Assembly: GCA_023653245.1 (NCBI GenBank)
Contig: JAMNXK010000055.1
Coordinates: forward strand, 1-9,085
DNA from: Tagaea sp.
GTDB taxonomy: Bacteria; Pseudomonadota; Alphaproteobacteria; CACIAM-22H2
Direction of reading: 5' to 3'
Length of the DNA stretch: 9,085 nt
Part shown: in pieces, positions 1-4,342 of the stretch
Position numbering within the stretch: the first letter of the stretch is position 1
Layout: each line of letters begins with the position of its first letter
Translations under genes and position numbers: made by a program
The notes under the pieces: model-generated
Seen by the model: the letters and a program-made list of their open reading frames with translations, nothing else
Told to the model about the DNA's origin: nothing
Database searches by the model: none

Positions 1-280
1 CGCACAGGCACCAGCGATCGCCGGGCTTCAGGCCCGGGAAACCGTATTCGGGCATCGGCGTGGACAGGTCGTTGCCTTTGGCCTTGGAGAAGGCGAGGAA
101 TTCGGCCGTCATCACCGCGCAGACCGTGTGCAGGCCGCGATCCTGGGGACCGGTATTGCAGCAGCCGTCGCGGAAGAAGCCGGTGAGCGGCGCGTGGCCG
201 CAATCGGCCAGAGGCAGGCCGAGCACGTTTTTGGCCCGCTTGGGTCCCCCGCCGCCGCGTTCGTCGCGTTCGCCGTCCAT
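1..280 (-). CDS. DUF2237 family protein (C-terminus outside window)
   Basis: The function of this family is not known. The minus-strand frame opens with ATG at 280 and stays open to the left edge, giving 93 residues; family members are usually about 110-130 residues, so only the C-terminal tail is missing. From memory the family signature is very clear: LTGFFRDGCCNTGPQDRG (32-49), HTVCAVMTAEFLAFSKAKGN (51-70), and DLSTPMPEYGFPGLKPGDRW (71-90) followed by CLC. Six cysteines (27, 40, 41, 54, 91, 93) lie at or near the family positions, which would suit metal binding or redox chemistry, but this is inference. There is no signal peptide or membrane segment, so it is probably cytosolic. A weak GGGGGA ribosome site lies 9 nt before the ATG. 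It is divergent from the nucleotidyltransferase gene at 315, with only 34 bp between the two start codons. Confidence 0.93.
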   Translation of the reverse strand, partial: MDGERDERGGGGPKRAKNVLGLPLADCGHAPLTGFFRDGCCNTGPQDRGLHTVCAVMTAEFLAFSKAKGNDLSTPMPEYGFPGLKPGDRWCLC

Positions 281-301
281 GGCTCGATATCCCCCGATCC
301 G

Positions 302-316
302 CTATACTTATCCTAT
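302..316. promoter_or_regulatory. AT-rich -10-like element between divergent genes
   Basis: A short AT-rich stretch in an otherwise GC-rich region. On the plus strand it holds TATACT at 303-308, five of six bases of the sigma-70 -10 consensus, about 6 nt before the ATG at 315. I see no convincing -35 hexamer 16-18 bp upstream. If it is used, transcription would begin at or next to the start codon. The minus strand reads AAGTAT/TATAGC here, so it might also serve the divergent DUF2237 gene. Support is by motif only. Confidence 0.35.
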
Positions 317-656
317 GGAAAACGCCGCCGCGACCAAAGCCCCTTTGCGCGCCGATCCGATGCTGGCGCGGGTCAAGGCGCGCCTGGAGGCCGAGTACGG
401 TCCGCGCCTGCTCAAAGTGGTGCTGTTCGGTTCGCGCGCGCGCGGCGAGGCGGGCCCCGATTCGGACTACGATATCGCCGTGTTCCTGGACGGCTTCGAC
501 GGCTCGATGGACGAGGCGATGCGTTTGGGACGGATCGGCAGCGATTTGCGTGCGCAGATCGGCATCGACATCGAACTCGTTCCCTTGAGTATCCGCCAAT
601 CCGATCCGCCGTCGCCGTTGCGCTACGACGTCGATCTGGAAGGCGTGGCGCTCTGA
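315..656 (+). CDS. MNT-type nucleotidyltransferase domain protein, orphan
   Basis: A 113-residue minimal nucleotidyltransferase of the polymerase-beta superfamily (MNT/MntA-like). The active-site motif is LFGSRARGEAGPDSDYD at 37-53: glycine-serine at 39-40, metal-binding D51 and D53, and a probable third carboxylate at D85 or E87 in IDIELV. Proteins like this transfer nucleotides; in MntA-HepT toxin-antitoxin pairs the MNT protein AMPylates and neutralises a HEPN RNase. No HEPN/HepT gene is next to it: upstream is the DUF2237 gene, and downstream is a repeat followed by a convergent operon. It may therefore be an orphan or have a partner elsewhere. The ATG at 315 is chosen because the domain begins soon after it; an in-frame ATG at 279 would add 12 residues unlike the family. 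No Shine-Dalgarno sequence precedes 315, which fits a leaderless transcript. The family call is firm, the biological role is not. Confidence 0.85.
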   Translation: MENAAATKAPLRADPMLARVKARLEAEYGPRLLKVVLFGSRARGEAGPDSDYDIAVFLDGFDGSMDEAMRLGRIGSDLRAQIGIDIELVPLSIRQSDPPSPLRYDVDLEGVAL

Positions 657-665
657 CGCGAGGCG

Positions 666-755
666 AACCTCATGGTTCGACACGGGCGTCCATTGACGGC
701 CGCACCATGAGGTTTTGAAACAGCGGCCTCACCCTGAGCCTGTCGAAGTGCGAGG
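666..755. repeat. REP-like palindromic repeat with two hairpin units
   Basis: Unit 1 is a perfect 11-bp inverted repeat, AACCTCATGGT (666-676) and ACCATGAGGTT (704-714), with a 27-nt loop that holds a small CGTC/GACG hairpin (687-698). Unit 2 (727-755) begins CCTCACCCTGAGCCTGTCGA and ends GTGCGAGG; its arms pair as CCTC/GAGG with mismatches further in. The core CCCTGAGCCTGTCGAAG is one I remember as a dispersed extragenic repeat in alphaproteobacteria and other proteobacteria, where the usual ending is GGGCGAGG, so one arm here seems to have drifted. It fills the gap between two convergent genes. Unit 1 is followed by TTTTG, so it could also end transcription from the plus side. No transposase is present. 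Confidence 0.7.
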
Positions 756-774
756 GCGGCCCACACCGCTCTCT

Positions 775-1074
775 TTATCGCCGCGGCGGCGCCGGCTCCA
801 GCTGGCCGGGCACGATGCGGCCGTTTTCCAGATGCGGCGGCACGTAGATGCCGCTTCGTTTGTCGCCGTCCTGCAGCAGCAGTAAACCGAGCGTGGCGAT
901 CGTCGCGAGCCCCAGCCCCGCCGCGCCGAGCCACACGACCGGTGCTTCGGACCAGCCCGGCACTTCGCCGCGCCCGAGCTTCTCCGCCCGCCGCCGTTCG
1001 ACCGCGAGCCACAGCCCATAGGCCAGGAACGGCAGCACGAAGGGCAGTGCGATCTGCAGAAGAATGCGGGTCAT
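775..1074 (-). CDS. DUF6111 family small membrane protein
   Basis: A 99-residue protein with two membrane helices, about residues 5-25 (LLQIALPFVLPFLAYGLWLA) and 47-68 (VVWLGAAGLGLATIATLGLL). A basic loop between them (ERRRAEKLGRGE) suggests that this loop faces the cytoplasm. The C-terminal tail YVPPHLENGRIVPGQLEP is what I remember as the conserved end of the alphaproteobacterial DUF6111 family. Function is unknown. It is the last gene of the operon: its ATG overlaps the stop codon of the NUDIX gene (ATGA, 1071-1074), so translation is probably coupled. An AAAGGA-type ribosome site lies unusually close, 3 nt before the start. The stop (TAA) is about 20 bp from the REP-like repeat. Confidence 0.85.
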   Translation of the reverse strand: MTRILLQIALPFVLPFLAYGLWLAVERRRAEKLGRGEVPGWSEAPVVWLGAAGLGLATIATLGLLLLQDGDKRSGIYVPPHLENGRIVPGQLEPAPPRR

Positions 1075-1733
1075 AGGTCCTTTGCCGATCCGGGCGGCTG
1101 GGCGATGGCCGCTTGGCCGGTCAGCGCCTCGTAAAGATTGACCAGCATGCCCGCCGTCGCCCCCCAGATATACCTGTCTTCGAAGGGCAGGACCCAAAAA
1201 TGCCGCTCGACGCCTTGGAACACGCGCGAATGGCGCTCGTGATTGCGCGGGCTGAGCGCGAATTCGAGCGGCATTTCGAACACGTCGGCGACCTCGAAAT
1301 CGTCGGGCGCCAATTCGAAAGGCGGCGTGACCAGGCCGACGACGGGTGTGACCTCGTAGGCCGTGCGCGTGCGGTAGGTGTCCAGCCGCCCGACGATCTC
1401 GACATGCCGGCGCGCCAGCCCGATCTCCTCTTCGGTCTCGCGCAAGGCCGCGGCGGTCGCGTCGGGATCGCTGTCCTCCAGCCGCCCGCCGGGGAAGCTC
1501 ACCTGGCCCGCGTGATCGTGCAGATGCGCGGTGCGCTGGGTCAGCAGCACCGACAATCCCTCGGGCCGGTCGATCAACGGGACGAGCACCGCCGCCGGGC
1601 GCAAGGGCTTGCCCGGCACGGTGCCCATTCCGGGATTGCCGTCGTGATCGCCGCGCACGCGCAAGCCGGCCTGGCGCACGCCCGGCTCGAAGCCGGCGAG
1701 GATTTCCCGGATGCGCGCGGGCGTGTAGCTCAC
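1071..1733 (-). CDS. NUDIX hydrolase, CoA pyrophosphatase type
   Basis: A 220-residue NUDIX hydrolase. The segment 63-83 (LLTQRTAHLHDHAGQ followed by VSFPGG) matches the NuCoA signature (LLTxR, HxGQVSFPGG) of enzymes that split coenzyme A or its oxidised forms to 3',5'-ADP and 4'-phosphopantetheine. The NUDIX box runs from about 82 to 106, with RETEEEIGL at 98-106 carrying the metal-binding glutamates. The expected role is turnover of damaged CoA in the cytosol; substrate is inferred from the signature only. The start is GTG at 1733, which overlaps the DUF1285 stop as GTGA; no ATG occurs in frame before the conserved region. The last four bases overlap the DUF6111 start. Length fits the family (about 190-230). 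Confidence 0.93.
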   Translation of the reverse strand: MSYTPARIREILAGFEPGVRQAGLRVRGDHDGNPGMGTVPGKPLRPAAVLVPLIDRPEGLSVLLTQRTAHLHDHAGQVSFPGGRLEDSDPDATAAALRETEEEIGLARRHVEIVGRLDTYRTRTAYEVTPVVGLVTPPFELAPDDFEVADVFEMPLEFALSPRNHERHSRVFQGVERHFWVLPFEDRYIWGATAGMLVNLYEALTGQAAIAQPPGSAKDL

Positions 1734-2263
1734 GGCATCGGTCCCAGAACATGGAAGACGCCCTGGCTCCACACGCCGAGCGCGCCGTCCGGCCCGGGCG
1801 CCGCGCGATCCACCAAACGATAGAACGGCGCGCGCGCGATCCGCGCTTCCAGACCGTCGCGCACCGTCACGTAAGGGACACGCGCGCCGTCCGCACCCGC
1901 CGCCACGCGCAGCGGATGCGCGGGCCCGAGCGCCACGATTTCGTCGAGATTGGTGCGCAACGTCACGATCTGGCTCGATCCATCGCCCGCGAAATCGACA
2001 TCCACGCCGACGAAGGGCGAATCGGCGACTTCGATCGTGCCCCGCTCGTAGGGCGTCGCCAGCCAGTATCGCCCGTCCGCCTCGCGGCGCAGCACGCGCG
2101 CGAAAAGCTTCACCAACGCGATCCGTCCGATCGGCGAGCCGCGATGATACCAGGTTCCGTCGCGGCCGATGGACAGTCCGAAATCGCCGCAGCTCTCCGC
2201 CGGGCCCGCGGAAAGCCCTGCGAGGAACTGTGAAATGCGCGGCGGTGCGGACTCGTCTGGCAT
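1730..2263 (-). CDS. DUF1285 domain-containing protein
   Basis: A 177-residue soluble protein of the DUF1285 family, whose function is not established. Family features recalled: CGDFGLSIGRDGTWYHRGSP (25-44) followed by IGRIALVKLFARVLRREADG (45-64), then YWLATPYERG (66-75) and DSPFVGVDV (81-89), a central LRTNLDEIVALG (102-113) and HPLRV (116-120), and a C-terminal WSQGVFHVLGP (165-175). There is no signal peptide or membrane helix. ATG at 2263 is chosen because GGAG lies 8 nt upstream (2272-2275 on the minus strand) and the reading frame further upstream is not family-like. It is the first gene of a three-gene minus-strand operon, overlaps the NUDIX gene by GTGA, and is divergent from moxR. 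Confidence 0.9.
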   Translation of the reverse strand: MPDESAPPRISQFLAGLSAGPAESCGDFGLSIGRDGTWYHRGSPIGRIALVKLFARVLRREADGRYWLATPYERGTIEVADSPFVGVDVDFAGDGSSQIVTLRTNLDEIVALGPAHPLRVAAGADGARVPYVTVRDGLEARIARAPFYRLVDRAAPGPDGALGVWSQGVFHVLGPMP

Positions 2264-2271
2264 GGCGTTCG

Positions 2272-2275
2272 CTCC
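2272..2275 (-). promoter_or_regulatory. Ribosome binding site of the DUF1285 gene
   Basis: GGAG on the minus strand, 8 nt before the ATG at 2263. This good spacing decides the start. A TACAAT hexamer just upstream (2278-2283) resembles a -10 box, but it is too close for this site to lie in the mRNA, so I do not call it the promoter. Confidence 0.6.
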
Positions 2276-2285
2276 ATATTGTAGT

Positions 2286-2328
2286 CGAAGTCCGGGCCGC
2301 GCGCGTAACCTCTCGCCGCTGGACTTCG
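2286..2328. promoter_or_regulatory. Inverted repeat in divergent gap, possible operator
   Basis: A perfect 8-bp inverted repeat, CGAAGTCC (2286-2293) and GGACTTCG (2321-2328), with 27 bp between the arms. It lies in the 127-bp gap between the divergent DUF1285 and moxR starts. Centre-to-centre spacing of the arms is 35 bp, not a whole number of three helical turns but close to three and a half. It could be a regulator site controlling both operons, or chance. No regulator gene is in the window, and I found no convincing -35/-10 pair for moxR. Confidence 0.35.
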
Positions 2329-2373
2329 TTACCGGGTGCGGCGCACACTCGGGCTGCCGCGATAGTTGCGCCG

Positions 2374-2380
2374 AGAAAGG
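2374..2380 (+). promoter_or_regulatory. Ribosome binding site of moxR (AGAAAGG)
   Basis: A purine-rich AGAAAGG ending 10 nt before the GTG at 2391. It supports that GTG over the in-frame ATG at 2418, which is preceded by a pyrimidine-rich stretch with no ribosome site. Confidence 0.55.
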
Positions 2381-2390
2381 TTGGACGCTC

Positions 2391-3413
2391 GTGAACGCTC
2401 CCGTTTCGCCCGCCGCCATGGCCCTTCCCGACGATCCCGACAAGCTGTTGGGGGAGCTCGAGGCCCTGGGCGGCGCCCTCGCCAAGGTGCGCGAGCGGGT
2501 CGGCCGCGTGATTTTCGGCCAGACCGAAGTGGTCGACCAAACCTTGATCACCTTGCTCGCCGGCGGCCACGTGCTGCTGATCGGCGTGCCGGGCCTGGCC
2601 AAGACCAAGCTCGTCGACACGCTCGGCACCGTGCTCGGGCTCGACGCCAAGCGCGTCCAATGCACGCCCGACCTCATGCCCGCCGACATCATCGGCTCGG
2701 AGGTGCTGGAGGAAAGCGAAACCGGCAAGCGCCATTTCCGCTTTTTGAAGGGCCCGGTCTTCGCCCAGCTGTTGATGGCCGACGAGATCAACCGCGCCTC
2801 CCCCCGCACGCAGTCGGCGCTGCTCCAGGCCATGCAAGAGCATCGCGTGTCGATCGGCGGGAACTACCATCCGCTGCCCGAACCCTTCCACGTGCTCGCC
2901 ACGCAGAATCCGCTCGAGCAGGAAGGCACCTATCCGCTCCCCGAAGCCCAGCTCGACCGCTTCTTGCTGCAGATCGACGTGGGCTATCCCGATCTGGACG
3001 CCGAGCGGCGCATGTTGTTCGCCACGACCGGGACGACGGACGAAGCGCCCAGCCAGGCGATGACGCCCGCCGAGCTGCAAGCCGCCCAGCGCCTGATCCG
3101 CCGCGTGCCGGTGGGCGAGGCGGTGGTCGAAGCGATCTTGAAGCTCGTGCGCTCGGGACGGCCCGGCGAGAGCGGCGTGCCCGACGTCGAGAAACACGTG
3201 ATCTGGGGCCCCGGCCCGCGCGCCAGCCAGGCGTTGATGCTGGCCGCGCGCGCGCGCGCCGTGCTCGACGGGCGCTTGTCGCCGTCGATCGACGACGTGG
3301 TGGCGCTGGCCGGCCCCGTTCTGCGCCATCGCATGGCGCTGAGCTTCGCCGCGCGCGCCGAGGGCGTGACCCTCGACGAAATCATCGCGCAATTGGTGGC
3401 ACCCCTCGCGTGA
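2391..3413 (+). CDS. moxR: MoxR family AAA+ ATPase
   Basis: A 340-residue MoxR-type AAA+ ATPase, expected to be a cytoplasmic hexameric chaperone that acts with vWA-domain partners. Walker A is GVPGLAKT (65-72). Walker B and the MoxR signature are LLMADEINRASPRTQSALLQ (127-146) followed by AMQE. Sensor 1 is in HVLATQNPLEQEGTYPLPEA (167-186), leading to QLDRF. The C-terminal helical lid holds a sensor-2-like arginine in WGPGPRASQ (272-280). Length and layout match the MoxR Proper group, which is typically encoded with DUF58 and vWA genes, as here. The start is GTG at 2391 with AGAAAGG upstream; ATG at 2418 would remove nine residues and leave the domain intact. Its stop overlaps the DUF58 start by GTGA (3410-3413). 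The client protein cannot be told from sequence. Confidence 0.95.
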   Translation: MNAPVSPAAMALPDDPDKLLGELEALGGALAKVRERVGRVIFGQTEVVDQTLITLLAGGHVLLIGVPGLAKTKLVDTLGTVLGLDAKRVQCTPDLMPADIIGSEVLEESETGKRHFRFLKGPVFAQLLMADEINRASPRTQSALLQAMQEHRVSIGGNYHPLPEPFHVLATQNPLEQEGTYPLPEAQLDRFLLQIDVGYPDLDAERRMLFATTGTTDEAPSQAMTPAELQAAQRLIRRVPVGEAVVEAILKLVRSGRPGESGVPDVEKHVIWGPGPRASQALMLAARARAVLDGRLSPSIDDVVALAGPVLRHRMALSFAARAEGVTLDEIIAQLVAPLA

Positions 3414-4342
3414 GCGCCGTGGCCGCGAGCGGCGCGCGCGGTTCCGGACGGGCGGCGGCGCGCCAATCGGCCCTCGCGCGCAAGCGCCTGGCGGCCGAAC
3501 AGCTCGCCAGCCATTTGCCGCCGCTGCTCGTCGCCGCCGAGCGCGTCGCATCGACCGTCGCCCAAGGCGTGCATGGACGGCGGCGCACCGGCCAAGGCGA
3601 AACCTTCTGGCAGTTCCGCCGCTACATGCCCGGCGACGCGATCGGCAGCATCGATTGGCGCCAAACCGCCAAGTCCGCGCATGTCTTCGTGCGCGAGACC
3701 GAGTGGGAAGCCGCGCAGAGCGTCTGGCTGTGGGCCGACCGCTCGCCGTCGATGGCGTGGTCGTCGAGCCGCAAGCTCGCGCAAAAATCCGAACGCGCCG
3801 ATTTGCTGCTGCTCGCCCTCGCGGCACTGCTGGTGCGCGGCGGCGAGCGCGTCGCCTTGCTCGGCTCGGGCGCGCCGCCCTTCCACGGCCGCTTCGCGAT
3901 CAACCGGCTGGCCGAGATGGTGCTGACCTTGCCCGAGACCGGCACCGGCCTGCCGCGCACCCATCGTTTGCCGCGCCACGCGAGCTGCGCGCTGTTCGGC
4001 GATTTCCTGTCGCCGCTCGACGAGATCGACGCGCGCATCAAGTCGCTGGCCGGCGGCGGAGTGCGCGGACACATCGTGCATATCGTCGATCCGGCCGAAG
4101 CCGGGCTGCCCTATGCGGGGCGCACGCGCTTCGAAGGCCTCGAAAACGAAGGCGATCTGCTCGTCCCGCGCGTCGAAGCGGTGCGCGGCGAGTACCGCCA
4201 AGCCTTCGAAGGACATGTCGCGGGCTTGCGCGACATCGCGCGCGCCTATGGCTGGAACTACGTCCAGCACCGCACCGATCACGGGCCGGAGCTCGCGTTG
4301 ATGGCGCTGTTCCTGGCGCTGTCGCGCGCGGTGGCGCGATGA
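3410..4342 (+). CDS. DUF58 domain-containing protein
   Basis: A 310-residue DUF58 protein with a vWA-like fold, the usual partner of MoxR ATPases. The DUF58 core is GETFWQFRRYMPGDAIGSID (63-82) continuing WRQTAKSAHVFVRETEWE. The following strand WLWADRSPSMAW (106-117) keeps D110-x-S112-x-S114, a complete DxSxS metal-site motif. No signal peptide or membrane helix is seen, so it is probably cytoplasmic, unlike the next two proteins. The start is GTG at 3410, overlapping the moxR stop; a second GTG at 3419 is a minor alternative. The reading frame is open far upstream inside moxR, but that part is a shadow. Its stop overlaps the next start as ATGA (4339-4342). It probably links MoxR to the membrane proteins or to the client; this is inferred from operon structure. 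Confidence 0.93.
   Translation: MSAVAASGARGSGRAAARQSALARKRLAAEQLASHLPPLLVAAERVASTVAQGVHGRRRTGQGETFWQFRRYMPGDAIGSIDWRQTAKSAHVFVRETEWEAAQSVWLWADRSPSMAWSSSRKLAQKSERADLLLLALAALLVRGGERVALLGSGAPPFHGRFAINRLAEMVLTLPETGTGLPRTHRLPRHASCALFGDFLSPLDEIDARIKSLAGGGVRGHIVHIVDPAEAGLPYAGRTRFEGLENEGDLLVPRVEAVRGEYRQAFEGHVAGLRDIARAYGWNYVQHRTDHGPELALMALFLALSRAVAR

Noticed and set aside
60..314. Upstream extension of the nucleotidyltransferase frame
   Set aside because: This part is antisense to the well-supported DUF2237 gene, and its translation is unlike the family.
128..718. Plus-strand frame of 196 codons overlapping the nucleotidyltransferase and DUF2237
   Set aside because: Arg/Ala-rich with no family resemblance, and it overlaps two well-supported genes.
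2278..2283. TACAAT on the minus strand as -10 box for the DUF1285 operon
   Set aside because: A start about 7 nt downstream would remove or truncate the GGAG ribosome site, and no -35 is seen 16-18 bp upstream.
2169..2390. Upstream extension of the moxR frame to an ATG at 2169
   Set aside because: It would overlap the DUF1285 coding region and consume the whole divergent gap; the GTG at 2391 has a ribosome site.
3245..3260. GCGCGC run as possible Z-DNA or simple repeat
   Set aside because: Short and inside the moxR coding sequence, where it encodes Ala/Arg codons; such runs occur all over this GC-rich window.
1071..3827. Very long minus-strand frame (918 codons) across NUDIX, DUF1285, moxR and DUF58
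   Set aside because: Only its last 220 codons are a gene (NUDIX). The rest is Arg/Ala/Gly/His-rich low-complexity translation opposite clear gene families, an effect of high GC content.
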